A program made the position numbers and the translations under genes. From NCBI RefSeq assembly GCF_000798815.1, contig NZ_JTLD01000036.1, forward strand, positions 1 to 64,000: 64,000 nucleotides of DNA, read 5' to 3'. The notes under the pieces were generated by a model that saw only the letters and a program-made list of their open reading frames with translations, ran no database searches and was not told where the DNA came from. Each line of letters opens with the position of its first letter. Within the stretch, counting starts at the first letter, position 1. Positions 1 through 9,722 of this stretch are shown here, one piece after another. This DNA is from Alistipes sp. ZOR0009. GTDB lineage: Bacteria; Bacteroidota; Bacteroidia; Bacteroidales; ZOR0009.

Positions 1-343
1 TTAAGCCACATTGTAGCGGCTTGCTGCAGGCTTAATACTCCATTAAGCCATATTGTAGCCGCTACAGGCTGACCTCTAGTGCCATTCTGCAGCTTTTTTA
101 CGAGTCGCTGCCTGCTTACAGGAGTGGCAAAGGTAGGGTGGAATACTGTAGGCCGCTCTGCTAGGTGGCGAGGCTAGCCGCAGGGTGTGTCCCTCCTTTT
201 TTGAGCATCGCTACGGTGGTATGCGCATCTTTTAATTCTGAAATTTATTTTATAAATTTGAGATGTAGGCTATTAGCAGCCGCCTCTTTTTGTGGAAATG
301 CTGCTGTAGGCTTTGCTGGTATATACTCTAAACTTATTCGAAT
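1..343. other. Non-coding left edge with an 18-nt direct repeat
   Basis: No convincing gene lies here. Bases 1-18 and 43-60 are near-identical (16 of 18 match; both start TTAAGCC), so the unit recurs with a period of 42. The region is rich in GCTGC/TGTAGC motifs. An 80-codon open frame at 165-404 has no recognisable composition and runs into the next gene out of frame. The left part of this spacer lies outside the window, so more repeat copies could exist. Confidence 0.4.
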
Positions 344-1051
344 ATGCCATCACCACCCAGAATCCCTCGGCTATTTGCCGATTTTCGCGGATACATCAAT
401 CTAACGGCTAGCTATCTTTTCGAGGATACGCCCGAGCCGAACTACCTGAGGTTAAATATTTCGGAGGAGGAGGCTACCACCTGGCGCCAATTTGCCGAGC
501 AGTGGAATCCGCTTTACTCGTTGTACATCGATAAGCATCGCAGCCGTACTGCCAACGTCAGAGCCGAGCTGCTGAGTATTATGAATAGCGCTATTAGCTT
601 TGATAGGAGCTGCCACTTTCTCGATCGGATTGGCAGCTCACCCAACACCACCATCCGCGATGTGGAGATATTCAACATTCGTAAGGGGCTGCTACAGAAA
701 AGGGTGTACACCAAACCGACCTCTGCCATAAGCGAGCTGGTTATGGTGGTGATGCAGCCCATTGGCGGTGGCACAATGAGGGTTCGATGCTTTGGTGGTT
801 CCGCACGACGGGCAGCCATACTAAAGCCAGCCAGCTGTGTTCAGTATTGCTACAAGGTAGGTGATACGCCTCCCGAGGAGCCTCTTGAAGAGTGGAATTC
901 AACCGCGTTCTCCACCAAGGCGTCGTTTACACTCCATCTAGGTGCGCAGCACTTTGGGAAGATGCTGTACATCCATCTGCGCTGGTATAGCACCCGGCAT
1001 CCCCATCTTTCAGGTCCGTGGAGCAGCCAGTATATGACGGTTATCCTATAG
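344..1051 (+). CDS. Conserved Bacteroidota hypothetical protein
   Basis: A 235-residue soluble protein with no signal peptide or membrane segment. I recognise the general pattern as a conserved protein of unknown function common in Bacteroidota: an N-terminal half with EQWNPLYSLYIDKHRSRT (about residues 50-68), then a DRIGSSPN motif, then a C-terminal half rich in beta strands that ends in a RWY..HP.L.GPWS motif. The C-terminal part resembles a small beta sandwich. No catalytic motif is evident and no function is assigned. It sits 127 nt ahead of another hypothetical gene and the RND operon on the same strand, but nothing ties it to efflux. The ATG at 344 is the only good start, because the upstream frame carries no recognisable sequence. 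Confidence 0.75.
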   Translation: MPSPPRIPRLFADFRGYINLTASYLFEDTPEPNYLRLNISEEEATTWRQFAEQWNPLYSLYIDKHRSRTANVRAELLSIMNSAISFDRSCHFLDRIGSSPNTTIRDVEIFNIRKGLLQKRVYTKPTSAISELVMVVMQPIGGGTMRVRCFGGSARRAAILKPASCVQYCYKVGDTPPEEPLEEWNSTAFSTKASFTLHLGAQHFGKMLYIHLRWYSTRHPHLSGPWSSQYMTVIL

Positions 1052-1178
1052 GCGGTGTTGCCTTTTATTATCGGAATGCCTGCGGAAGACAAATAGCCTG
1101 GTTGGCATGGGGAGATTTCTGTTTTGGTAATTCTTAACATTCGGAATTGTTCCAGAATGCTAGCTTTGCAGGCTACTG

Positions 1179-1553
1179 ATGGGATACCTTAGGAGACATA
1201 TTATTTTACGATTTACGGCATTGCTGCTAGCGATGCACGTACTTAACTTTAGTGTGGACTCTCCCGATCTTTATCCCGACTGCTTTGCCGAAGATCTTTC
1301 GCTAAACGACATGGAAAGTATTGTCGAAATAGTGATGGAAAAGGTGCTTCATATCGACAATGCCATTCCGGAGCACGACGAGCCAGATGATAATGGCTCT
1401 ATTAGTGTAGATCTCCAATACTACGTGCTCGAAGCGCCTGTTACTGTTGCTTTAGTTTCGTCGTATACCGAGTATGTCTACCCTATTAGCTGGTCGGAGT
1501 CGTGCAAGAGCCAGTATAGCCATAATATAATTCCCCCTCCTCCCAAAGCATAG
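1179..1553 (+). CDS. Small exported or anchored hypothetical protein
   Basis: A 124-residue protein. The N-terminus has basic residues followed by a hydrophobic stretch (FTALLLAMHVL, about residues 12-22), fitting a signal peptide or membrane anchor. The middle is acidic (SLNDMESIVEIVMEKVL, then EHDEPDDNG) and the C-terminus ends in a proline run (PPPPKA). Small proteins of this acidic pattern recur near transport genes in Bacteroidota, but I do not know a function. The next gene, the RND adaptor, starts about 100 nt downstream on the same strand. Co-transcription is possible but no terminator or promoter in between settles it. Confidence 0.55.
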   Translation: MGYLRRHIILRFTALLLAMHVLNFSVDSPDLYPDCFAEDLSLNDMESIVEIVMEKVLHIDNAIPEHDEPDDNGSISVDLQYYVLEAPVTVALVSSYTEYVYPISWSESCKSQYSHNIIPPPPKA

Positions 1554-1655
1554 CGCTCTCTTAGCAGGTGCCTTAACCTGTCGGTATATATCGGCATGGT
1601 AGGGTACTCTATTGTCCAAACTTTCAGTACAACATCTAAGAAATTTATTGTAACA

Positions 1656-2753
1656 ATGAAGTGCTATGCATTGCTATTGAGCTGCTGTGCCTTTACATTT
1701 CTGGCATCTTGCTCGTCAAAGACGTCGGTAAAGAGCGATAGCAGGTTTAAGGTGGTAACCCCTTCGGTTATCGATACGGTTTATGAGAAAGAGTATGTTG
1801 CCCAGGTAAGCGCGCTGGCTAATGTGGAGGTTCGTGCGCGCATTAAGGGTATTATTGAGCGGGTTTATGTAGACGAGGGGCAGCATGTGGCCAAGGGGGC
1901 GCTGTTGTTTACCATCAGCAGCAGCCAGTATCGGCAGGAGCTGCTAAAGGCAAAAGCGGTGCTGAAGAGCGCGCAGGCCGATCTTCGAGCTGTAGAGATA
2001 GAGCTGGATGGTACCCGTAAGCTGGTAGACCGGAAGGTGGTGTCTGACGCAGAAATGGAGATGGCCAAGGCAAGGTGCGAGGCGGCCAAAGCTAAGGTTT
2101 CCGAGGCACAGGCCGATTGGGAGCAAGCCGCTCTGAACCTATCCTATACTCAGGTTAGAGCTCCTTTTGATGGAGCCATCAATCGGATACCAAACAAACT
2201 AGGAAGCTTGGTAGAGGAGGGGGCTATGTTAACCACCATCTCCAACAGCAGCGCTATGCTGGTGTACTTTAACCTGTCGGAAAAGGAGTATCTGGAGTAT
2301 GCTGCCGCAAAGGATAGGGGGCAGAACAAGGTGGTTACGCTTATGCTGGCTAACAACACTCTTTATGGGCATAAGGGCGTGGTGGAAACCACCGAAAGCG
2401 AGTTTGATAGAGGAACGGGGAATATTGCTTTCCGTGCCCGCTTTCCCAATCCCGAGCACATCTTGAAGCACGGAAGCAGCGGAAAGGTAGTGGTGAAAAA
2501 TGAGCTTAAGCATGCGCTGGTAGTTCCCAAGAAGTCTACCTTCGAAATACAAGGGAATACCTACGTCTATTTGGTAGATGCAGATAGTAGGGTAAGGCTG
2601 CAAAAGATAACGCCGATGGTTAGCCTAGCCCACCTATATGTCATTCGTGATGGGGTTTCGCTTCGTGATCGGTTTATCTACGAAGGTATTCAGCAGGTGA
2701 AGGAGGGGGATAGAATAAATCCCGAGGTGGTAACCTTGGCCCATGCCTTATAA
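1656..2753 (+). CDS. RND efflux periplasmic adaptor lipoprotein (MFP, AcrA-like)
   Basis: A 365-residue membrane fusion protein that links an inner-membrane RND pump to an outer-membrane channel. I start it at the ATG at 1656 because the next residues form a lipoprotein signal ending in a LASC lipobox (Cys19); an in-frame ATG at 1596 would bury that signal. Domains in order: first half of the biotinyl-lipoyl-like barrel (ARIKGIIERVYVDEGQHV, about 60-77), a coiled-coil hairpin with heptad-like Lys/Ala/Glu repeats (about 95-165), the second lipoyl half (YTQVRAPFDGAI), then beta-barrel and membrane-proximal domains. It is first in a three-gene operon with pump and channel; the pump starts 14 nt after its stop. 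Substrate cannot be told from sequence. Confidence 0.93.
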   Translation: MKCYALLLSCCAFTFLASCSSKTSVKSDSRFKVVTPSVIDTVYEKEYVAQVSALANVEVRARIKGIIERVYVDEGQHVAKGALLFTISSSQYRQELLKAKAVLKSAQADLRAVEIELDGTRKLVDRKVVSDAEMEMAKARCEAAKAKVSEAQADWEQAALNLSYTQVRAPFDGAINRIPNKLGSLVEEGAMLTTISNSSAMLVYFNLSEKEYLEYAAAKDRGQNKVVTLMLANNTLYGHKGVVETTESEFDRGTGNIAFRARFPNPEHILKHGSSGKVVVKNELKHALVVPKKSTFEIQGNTYVYLVDADSRVRLQKITPMVSLAHLYVIRDGVSLRDRFIYEGIQQVKEGDRINPEVVTLAHAL

Positions 2754-2767
2754 AGTAGGAGGAGTGT

Positions 2768-5700
2768 ATGGTAGCAAAATTTATACGCCGTCCGGTGCTT
2801 TCGATGGTTATAGCCATCGTTATCATGCTTCTTGGCCTGCTGGCGATATCCCAATCGTCGGTAGAGCAGTTTCCTGAAATTGCACCTCCCGAAGTTAACG
2901 TCACGGCTCAATACCCTGGAGCCAATGCCGAAGTGCTAACCAAAACTGTTGTAAGGCCGTTGGAGCGCGCCATCAATGGGGTGGCAGGGCTGAAGTACAT
3001 GATCTCTACAGCGGGTAACGACGGGACGGCAATCTTACAGATGCGATTTCAGACGGGTACCGATCCCGAGATGGCCGCCGTTAACGTGCAGAACCGGGTG
3101 TCTACAGTTGTGGGAGAGCTGCCTGCCGAGGTACGGCAGAACGGATTGGAGGTAAAGAAGGAGGTGAACAGCATGCTGATGTACCTTAACATCAGTAGCA
3201 ACGATCCTTCGCTCGACGAGAAGTTTCTCTACAACTTTGCCCAGATAAATATCTACGACGAGCTTAAGCGCATCGATGGTGTGGGCTTCATTGACGTGAT
3301 GGGGCAGCGCGAGTATGCCATAAGGGTATGGCTTAAGCCCGATAGGCTGACGGCCTACAACCTATCGGCCAATGAGGTGCTGGAGGCGCTGCAGGCGCAG
3401 AACGTGGAGGCTGCTCCTGGTCAGCTAGGAGAGAGCTCCGACAAGCATCCGCAGGCAATGCAGTTTGCGCTGCGCTATACGGGTAAGTTTACCGACGAGA
3501 AGCAGTATGGCAATATCGTCGTAAAGTCTGATTCCGATGGGCGCATTGTGAGGCTAAAGGATATTGCCGATGTGGAACTCAGTACGGCTTTTTTTGACGT
3601 GAAGGCCAAGAAGGATGGTCGCCCTGCGGCATCGATACTGCTTAAGCAGCTTCCTGGCTCTAACGCCTCCGACGTGATAAAGAAGGTGAAGGCTCGCATG
3701 TCGGTGCTGAAGAAGGATACGTTCCTTCCGGGAATGGATTACAGCATCGGCTACGACGTGTCGCAGTTTTTGGAGGCATCCATACACGAGGTGATTAAGA
3801 CGCTGGCTATTGCCTTTGTGCTGGTCTCGTTGGTGGTATTCCTCTTTCTGCAGAATTTTCGATCGACCCTGATTCCTACCCTAGCCATACCGGTATCGCT
3901 GGTTGGCACCTTCTTCTTTATGCCCTACTTTGGGCTATCCATTAATATGATTACGCTTTTTGCGCTGGTGCTGGCTATCGGAGTGGTGGTTGATGATGCC
4001 ATCGTGGTGGTCGAGGCTGTTCATACTAAAATGGAGCGGTTGGGTGTTGGTCCTTTGGAGGCAACAACAGCTGCCATGCGCGAAATAACGGGCGCGATTG
4101 TCTCCATGACGCTGGTTATGGTGGCGTTTTTTATCCCGGTGTCCTTTATGGGAGGGCCTGTAGGGATGTTTTACCGCCAGTTTGCCATCACTATGGGCAT
4201 CTCGGTGATTATATCATGTATTACCGCGTTAACCCTTTCGCCTGCGCTTTGTGCCCTTATCCTAAGGCCTGTGAGAAAAGCTAGCCGTACGCCAAAAGGA
4301 TTTGTTGGTCGCCTGCTCGCGGGTTTCGAGCGCTGGTACCAGCAGATCGAGCTAAGGTATCGTAGGATTGTGGAGCTAATTGTTAACCGTAGGATGGTAA
4401 CCTTTGGGGTGCTCATCGCTTTCGCATTGGGCACTTGGGGGCTTTCGGCCATCACTCCAACGGGATTTATACCGGGTGAGGATCAGGGAACAATCTACTG
4501 CTCCATAACGCTGCCCCGTGCAGCCACCATCGAGCGTACAGAGAAGGTGGTTGATCAGGTGCAGCAGATTGCCAACGGGATAGATGGCGTAGAATCGGTT
4601 TCGTCGCTGGCTGGGCAGAATATCATGGTGGATGGTACTGGTCCTATATATGGAACTCTAATTATCAACCTCGATAGCTGGAGCAGGCGTAAGCATTCGG
4701 CTGACGATATTATTGCAGAGCTCTACGCGAAAACGCGCCACATTAAGTCGGGCGAAGTAGAGTTCTTTGCACCACCGCCAGTATCGGGCTACACTAGTGC
4801 AGGAGGCTTTGAATTTTACTTGCAGGATAAGTCGGGGAAGGACGATCAGAACGAAATGCAGCGCGTTACCGATCATTTCATCGAAATGCTAAGGCAGCGA
4901 CCCGAGATACAGTCGGCCGTAACCATCTTCGACGCCAACTTTCCGCAATATCTGATAAACGTAGACTACGAGAAGGCCGCGCAGAAGGGGGTAACCGTGG
5001 AGGCTGCCATGGGAAATCTGCAAACCCTTATTGGGGGGGAGTACGCATCCAACTTTGTGCGCTTTGGCAAGATGTTTAAGGTTATGGTGCAGGCCGATCA
5101 GCTGTATCGTGTTACTCCCGAGGATGTGCTTAAGCTTAACGTCAAAAACGATGCGGGATTAATGGTACCCTACTCGTCGTTTGTTACGCTCGGGCGAACT
5201 TATGGACCCGAAAAGATAATGCGCTACAACATGTACACCGCAGCCCAAATTACGGGCGATGCCGCACCGGGTTATAGTACGGGCGATGTTATAAAGGCAA
5301 TTCAGGAGGTTGCCCAAGCATCGTTACCCAAGGGCTATGGCTTCGAATGGTCGGGTATAACGCTCGATGAGGTAACCTCGGGTGGTAAAGGTATGCTCAT
5401 ATTTCTAGTGTCGATACTGTTCATCTACTTGGTGCTGGCAGCACAGTACGAGAGTTTCCTACTTCCGTTTCCTGTGCTGCTGTTCTTGCCGCTTGGGATG
5501 TTTGGCTCGTTTGCCTTTCTGGTTCTTCTAGGGCTAGAGAACAATATTTACGCGCAGATTGCCCTTCTGATGCTTATCGGGATTCTCGGTAAAAATGCAA
5601 TTTTAATAGTGGAGTATGCCGTGCAACGCCGTTGTGTAGGCCGTACAATCGTTCAGTCTGCCGTCGAGGCGGTGTCTGTCCGCTTACGGCCTATTCTTAT

Positions 5701-5947
5701 GACCTCTTTTTCCTTCGTTGCGGGGTTAGTCCCGCTTATTTTTGCAGCAGGCGTGGGCGCAAATGGTAATAGGACAATTGGTTCTGCAGCTGCAGGGGGG
5801 ATGATTTTTGGAACTGTATTGGGGGTTCTGCTCATCCCTGGTTTGTACGTTGTCTTTGCCGTATTCTCCGAAAAGATTAGTAAAAAAAAGGCGAGAACGA
5901 GCTCGCAGCTTACCGAAAAACAAGAAGAATATGAAGAGGTTTTTTAG
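2768..5947 (+). CDS. RND multidrug efflux pump, HAE1 family (AcrB-like)
   Basis: A 1059-residue inner-membrane proton/drug antiporter of usual HAE1 length. It shows the typical N-terminus (FIRRPVLSMVIAIVIMLLG), an EQFPEIAPPEV motif after TM1, the TM4 acidic pair in IGVVVDDAIVVVEAV, and the TM10 lysine in GILGKNAILIVEYA; these residues form the proton relay in characterised pumps. Two large periplasmic porter/docking loops separate two six-helix halves. A GGAGGTG-type ribosome site lies just before the ATG. The stop overlaps the start of the channel gene by 17 nt. The family exports hydrophobic or amphiphilic compounds; the particular substrate is unknown and no regulator gene is adjacent. Confidence 0.96.
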   Translation: MVAKFIRRPVLSMVIAIVIMLLGLLAISQSSVEQFPEIAPPEVNVTAQYPGANAEVLTKTVVRPLERAINGVAGLKYMISTAGNDGTAILQMRFQTGTDPEMAAVNVQNRVSTVVGELPAEVRQNGLEVKKEVNSMLMYLNISSNDPSLDEKFLYNFAQINIYDELKRIDGVGFIDVMGQREYAIRVWLKPDRLTAYNLSANEVLEALQAQNVEAAPGQLGESSDKHPQAMQFALRYTGKFTDEKQYGNIVVKSDSDGRIVRLKDIADVELSTAFFDVKAKKDGRPAASILLKQLPGSNASDVIKKVKARMSVLKKDTFLPGMDYSIGYDVSQFLEASIHEVIKTLAIAFVLVSLVVFLFLQNFRSTLIPTLAIPVSLVGTFFFMPYFGLSINMITLFALVLAIGVVVDDAIVVVEAVHTKMERLGVGPLEATTAAMREITGAIVSMTLVMVAFFIPVSFMGGPVGMFYRQFAITMGISVIISCITALTLSPALCALILRPVRKASRTPKGFVGRLLAGFERWYQQIELRYRRIVELIVNRRMVTFGVLIAFALGTWGLSAITPTGFIPGEDQGTIYCSITLPRAATIERTEKVVDQVQQIANGIDGVESVSSLAGQNIMVDGTGPIYGTLIINLDSWSRRKHSADDIIAELYAKTRHIKSGEVEFFAPPPVSGYTSAGGFEFYLQDKSGKDDQNEMQRVTDHFIEMLRQRPEIQSAVTIFDANFPQYLINVDYEKAAQKGVTVEAAMGNLQTLIGGEYASNFVRFGKMFKVMVQADQLYRVTPEDVLKLNVKNDAGLMVPYSSFVTLGRTYGPEKIMRYNMYTAAQITGDAAPGYSTGDVIKAIQEVAQASLPKGYGFEWSGITLDEVTSGGKGMLIFLVSILFIYLVLAAQYESFLLPFPVLLFLPLGMFGSFAFLVLLGLENNIYAQIALLMLIGILGKNAILIVEYAVQRRCVGRTIVQSAVEAVSVRLRPILMTSFSFVAGLVPLIFAAGVGANGNRTIGSAAAGGMIFGTVLGVLLIPGLYVVFAVFSEKISKKKARTSSQLTEKQEEYEEVF

Positions 5948-7364
5948 ACGATTAGGGGTGCTAGCGGCTCTACTAGCGGTTTTGGGTGGCTGCAAGACGT
6001 TAAGCACCAACCTGAGCATTCCCCAGCAGCGCATCCCCTTATCTTACCAGCAGGAACACGCAGATAGCGCTAACATTGCGCGCATTGAGTGGCGGCAGTA
6101 CTTTTCCGATTCGATGCTGCTGCAGCTTATCGATACTGCGCTTGCCAATAGCATGGATCTACAGGTGGCATTTCAGCGCGTTGAGGCTTCACGTTGGCTC
6201 GTTAAGGGAGCATCGGGAGCAATGTTGCCCCAGGTGTCGGCTGATATATCAGGTGGTGTTAGCCGATTTGGACTTTATACAAGTGATGGAGCGGGTAATG
6301 CAAATTCTGAAATTGCTCCCGGGAAGCAGACCCCAAAGCATCTTCCCGATTACCGTATAGGGCTGACATCGACATGGGAGGTGGCTGCATGGGGAAAGTT
6401 GCGCAACCAGCGGAAGGCGGCAGTTGCTAGGTATCTATCTACTGCCGAGGGGGTAAACTTGGTTATTACCTCGCTTATTGCCGATGTGGCCGAAGCCTAC
6501 TACGAGCTGCTTGCGCTAGATAATGAGCTCGATATTATACGGCAGGCTGCCGCAAAAAATGAGGAGGCTCTCGAAATTGCGGTAATCCAAAAGCAGGTAG
6601 GGCGTGCTAACGAGCTGGCCGTACAGCAGCTAAAGGTGCAGCAGATTGGATCTCAGGTGATGGAAAAGGAGAAGCAGCAACAGCGCGTGGAGACAGAGAA
6701 CCGACTTAATTTTTTACTAGGACGGTTTCCTAAGCCCATAGCGTGCTGTAAGGAGATGCTTTTCAGCGAACTTCCGCACCAAATTGCGGTAGGCTTGCCC
6801 ATGCAGCTCCTTCTTAACCGACCAGATATTCGTGAGGCGGAGCTCCAAGTAAAAGCTGCGCAGTTTGATTTAAAGGCGGCTCGGGCTGCATTCTTCCCCT
6901 CATTGAATATCTCGGCAAGTTACGGGCTTAATGCATACAGCATGGGCTATCTGTTTAAGTCGCCAGCATCACTTGCGTACTCTATTCTTGGTGGACTATC
7001 CCTCCCGCTGATGAACAGGAGCGCACTTAAGGCTGAGTTTGGCATAGCAAAGTCAAATCAGCTAGAGGCAATGTACGTCTACCAAAAGACAATCCTTAAT
7101 GGGTATATCGAGGTAGTTAATCAGCTCTCTAATATTGATATGTTGAGGCAAGTAGGCTCTCTCAAAAAACAGGAGTGCATGGCTATAAATCAGTCAATAG
7201 AAACCTCAATCGACCTATTTAAAACCGCTAAAGCTAGCTATTTGGATGTGCTGATGGCGCAACAAAATGCGCTGAATGCAAATCTCGAAATGATCTCGAC
7301 CTACAAGCAGCAGAGGATTGCCGCTGTTGGCATGTATAAGGCGTTAGGAGGAGGGTGGAAGTAG
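5931..7364 (+). CDS. Outer-membrane efflux lipoprotein (TolC/NodT family)
   Basis: A 477-residue outer-membrane channel completing the tripartite RND system. The start at 5931 is chosen because it yields a short lipoprotein signal with an LGGC box (Cys21); a longer in-frame option at 5808 lies entirely inside the pump gene. Two OEP repeats are visible, with long helical stretches: ASRWLVKGASGAMLPQVSADIS in the first half and AELQVKAAQFDLKAARAAFFPSLN in the second, the latter with the LxxRPDIR-like signature LLLNRPDIREAE. It overlaps the pump gene by 17 nt, so translation is probably coupled. A strong terminator follows 27 nt after the stop, ending the operon. Confidence 0.94.
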   Translation: MKRFFRRLGVLAALLAVLGGCKTLSTNLSIPQQRIPLSYQQEHADSANIARIEWRQYFSDSMLLQLIDTALANSMDLQVAFQRVEASRWLVKGASGAMLPQVSADISGGVSRFGLYTSDGAGNANSEIAPGKQTPKHLPDYRIGLTSTWEVAAWGKLRNQRKAAVARYLSTAEGVNLVITSLIADVAEAYYELLALDNELDIIRQAAAKNEEALEIAVIQKQVGRANELAVQQLKVQQIGSQVMEKEKQQQRVETENRLNFLLGRFPKPIACCKEMLFSELPHQIAVGLPMQLLLNRPDIREAELQVKAAQFDLKAARAAFFPSLNISASYGLNAYSMGYLFKSPASLAYSILGGLSLPLMNRSALKAEFGIAKSNQLEAMYVYQKTILNGYIEVVNQLSNIDMLRQVGSLKKQECMAINQSIETSIDLFKTAKASYLDVLMAQQNALNANLEMISTYKQQRIAAVGMYKALGGGWK

Positions 7365-7391
7365 AGGAGAATTAATTGGATGGTAAATGCT

Positions 7392-7426
7392 GGAGGTTGC
7401 CCGTTATTGGGCAACCTCCTTTTTTT
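7392..7426 (+). terminator. Rho-independent terminator of the RND operon
   Basis: A perfect 11-bp GC-rich stem (7392-7402 with 7409-7419) closes a 6-nt loop and is followed at once by a run of T (7420-7426). It sits 27 nt after the channel gene stop codon. Confidence 0.92.
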
Positions 7427-7604
7427 AGAAATACGCAGGCATGCGCGTAAGAGCATCTGTTTTATTACCCTAACCATGCAGATAGCATAGAAAGAGGCGA
7501 GTCGGTTACGGTTCGCCTCTCCACTTTTCCGAACATTTTAATACCTTAAGGCCGGCTTACGTAGGCTTTGCTATAGATTGAAGATTTAACTATTCGTTAC
7601 TGCT

Positions 7605-8105
7605 ATGAAAAGAAAAGTTGTAAAGACGCTATTGTGGCTCTCGTTAGGGGTGCTATGGGTGGTGTTTGTTAGGATAGGGGATAGGAATGGCATAAAAATC
7701 GCCGATTTTATTCCGCTGGCAGGGATTGCTGCTGCTTTGATTTTTGATAGCGTTAGGGATATCCAAAAGCGGCGGATGGATATTCGAAAACGGGTTTTGG
7801 CGATAAACGACGGTAGAACGTTTGCCTACGACAATATCCTTATTTCAAAGAGCGAGGATAACGACCGTGCGATTAAGGTTAGAAACGATTTATTTTGGAT
7901 TGACCTAAAGGACGGTAGTGCTATCGACGAGCGTAAGCTGCTAGATTCGCTAGTTGCAGACTTTAGGAGGCTATCGCGCGAGAATTCATCCTTCCGAAAG
8001 GTAATGGCAGATCGGCTTATTGAGTTTTCGCTGGTGGATAATGTCAGCTTAGAGGGAAAGATATTAGCACAAAAAAGTATGGCTTTTAGCGATATTTGTC
8101 GGTAG
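7605..8105 (+). CDS. Small two-helix membrane protein of unknown function
   Basis: A 166-residue protein that I do not recognise. Two hydrophobic helices occupy about residues 8-24 (TLLWLSLGVLWVVFV) and 34-50 (FIPLAGIAAALIFDSV), so it is an inner-membrane hairpin with a charged C-terminal domain of about 110 residues. That domain alternates basic and acidic residues and shows no known motif. It stands alone between a terminator at 7392-7426 and a separately spaced downstream gene, with 240 nt of upstream non-coding sequence containing an 8-bp inverted repeat (7493-7500 with 7513-7520). Coding is supported by composition and clean start and stop; function is unknown. Confidence 0.6.
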   Translation: MKRKVVKTLLWLSLGVLWVVFVRIGDRNGIKIADFIPLAGIAAALIFDSVRDIQKRRMDIRKRVLAINDGRTFAYDNILISKSEDNDRAIKVRNDLFWIDLKDGSAIDERKLLDSLVADFRRLSRENSSFRKVMADRLIEFSLVDNVSLEGKILAQKSMAFSDICR

Positions 8106-8255
8106 GCCGCTGTTGCTACAGCTGCCCTTGTCAGCTGCCGATAAATGGTGTAGCATCTGGCCGTATGGCGCATTGTCCTGCAGCATCTGCCGTAACCTGC
8201 TAGTCGCTTAGGGAGATGGGTGCGCCGCAGAATTAACGACAACAACTACTAAAAA

Positions 8256-9224
8256 ATGGATAGAACTATTAGGCTACTTTCATTCGTTCTTTTACTGCTG
8301 ATGCTCGCACCGCAGATGGGGCATGCGCAGGAGCAAAGGCCAGCCGCGTTGGCGGCGGGTAGGGCGGATGTGCTAACGGGGTTTAACCAAAATTTTTCGA
8401 TGATGCCCTACCTGAGCCCGACCATGTGCGATAACATTCGGCAGCTTCGGCCTAGGCTGCTGCGCTATCCGGGTGGTACCGTTACCCATAGCTGGGATTG
8501 GAGGAGGGGCGTCATAACATCCCGAAAGAGTAGGGTGTCTCACCCAATTGGTGAGGTGAAAAAGCTGGCGGACTATACGGGGGCAAAGTTTGTATTTGTG
8601 CTCGATGTTTTAAATAAATCGGTAGAGGATCAGATCCAGATGCTGGCTTCGATAGAGCAGCTAGGTGTAGAAATTGCCTTTATAGAGATGGGGAACGAGC
8701 TCTACGCCCAAAACGAGGAGTACGTAGCAGCCTTCCCTAGCGGTAAGGATTACGCCTTACGGGTTAATAGCTGGATTCCAGAGCTGCGAAAGAGATTCCC
8801 AAAGGCAAAGATTGCCGCTCTGCTGCTAGGCCGAAAGGTAAGGAAGGGGAACGAAAGAATGTATAGCTGGAATAGGCAGGTGGTGGATGCTACTTTTAAA
8901 GGCGTAGATGCCTATACCTACCATATTTACATAAACCCCAATAGTACCTTCGAGCAGGAGAAGTCGGAGTTTGTGGAGGTTACTCAGAATGCTAAAACAG
9001 GAAGTAAGGAGCTGTGGATAACCGAGTATGGGAGTAATCAGGATAGGGCTAATCCGACCTACTACGTGGAGCTGGAGGCGCTATCCAACTTTATAGAATC
9101 ATTTCCCAATGTTACCATTGCCCTAAACCATCAGCTTGTAGGAGGTACAAAAAACAAGCTGACGGAGGATGGTAGTCGGCTAGTAGAGGAGGGGCAGCTC
9201 TTTTTGCGACGGGCGCAAAGGTAA
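8256..9224 (+). CDS. Secreted clan-A-like glycoside hydrolase
   Basis: A 322-residue protein with a signal peptide (hydrophobic core about 7-18, cleavage near GHAQ). The fold looks like a (beta/alpha)8 barrel. An RYPGG motif after beta 2 (about 70-74) recalls arabinofuranosidase-type enzymes. The expected clan GH-A catalytic pair is present: Asn147-Glu148 in EMGNELY as the acid/base and Glu257 in LWITEYGS as the nucleophile, with His223 in YTYHIYI between them. This supports a retaining glycosidase acting on extracellular or periplasmic sugars. The exact family (GH39, GH51 or GH30-like) and substrate cannot be told. No sus-type transport genes adjoin it. Confidence 0.7.
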   Translation: MDRTIRLLSFVLLLLMLAPQMGHAQEQRPAALAAGRADVLTGFNQNFSMMPYLSPTMCDNIRQLRPRLLRYPGGTVTHSWDWRRGVITSRKSRVSHPIGEVKKLADYTGAKFVFVLDVLNKSVEDQIQMLASIEQLGVEIAFIEMGNELYAQNEEYVAAFPSGKDYALRVNSWIPELRKRFPKAKIAALLLGRKVRKGNERMYSWNRQVVDATFKGVDAYTYHIYINPNSTFEQEKSEFVEVTQNAKTGSKELWITEYGSNQDRANPTYYVELEALSNFIESFPNVTIALNHQLVGGTKNKLTEDGSRLVEEGQLFLRRAQR

Positions 9225-9258
9225 GCTTGTAGTAGGTAGTGGTTAGCCCGTTGGCGAG

Positions 9259-9648
9259 TTAACGCCTGCGCGCCTTTCTGTGGAGCTTACGACTAACCAA
9301 AAATAGGAAACCTACGGCAGTAAAGGGTAGGCATACTATTAGCACCGTCAGAAGCGACTGTCCAACCGAAAAATGGTTGGCCGTGTAGTTGTGCAGGTAG
9401 ATGGGGATGGCAAATATTAGCCCAACAAGAATGAATATCACCCCGCCAAGCAGCTCCTTTTTCCAGGCCAATAGGAGAATGAGCAGCAGCACAATCGACG
9501 GGATAAGGTGTAGAAAGAAGTTGCCTAGCTGCTGTATCACGGAGTAGCGAGGATCGAAAGCGTCGAAAGCAAAGATGCTAATAAACAGGATGGATGCGAT
9601 GGCAAGTAGGCGGGGTGCCCAGTAAGCAATTTTTAGTGATGCCTTCAT
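9259..9648 (-). CDS. Four-helix membrane protein, paralogue A
   Basis: A 129-residue integral membrane protein with four predicted helices (about 12-30, 38-62, 66-86 and 97-118) and a very basic C-terminus (RKLHRKARRR). It is clearly related to the gene immediately upstream (9723-10115): both share a Y-W-x-P-R-x-x-A start, a QQLG(N/T)F motif before helix 2, IPS(I/L)xLL in helix 2 and a PFT(A/L)VG(F/V)LFL last helix. The pair is a tandem duplication of unknown function. No transport motif or enzyme residues are visible. Spacing of about 74 nt from the paralogue fits one transcript. Confidence 0.65.
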   Translation of the reverse strand: MKASLKIAYWAPRLLAIASILFISIFAFDAFDPRYSVIQQLGNFFLHLIPSIVLLLILLLAWKKELLGGVIFILVGLIFAIPIYLHNYTANHFSVGQSLLTVLIVCLPFTAVGFLFLVSRKLHRKARRR

Positions 9649-9722
9649 GTTTGCTTCTATTTTATATTCTTTACCTATCTGCTTTTAACGGATAGCCTTT
9701 TAACGGATAGCCGCTTTTTATG

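Noticed and set aside
165-404. 80-codon ORF at the left edge
   Set aside because: Composition is random, and it overlaps the well-supported gene at 344 in another frame.
7493-7520. Second terminator after the RND operon
   Set aside because: The 8-bp stem lacks a T run, and a strong terminator already lies at 7392-7426.
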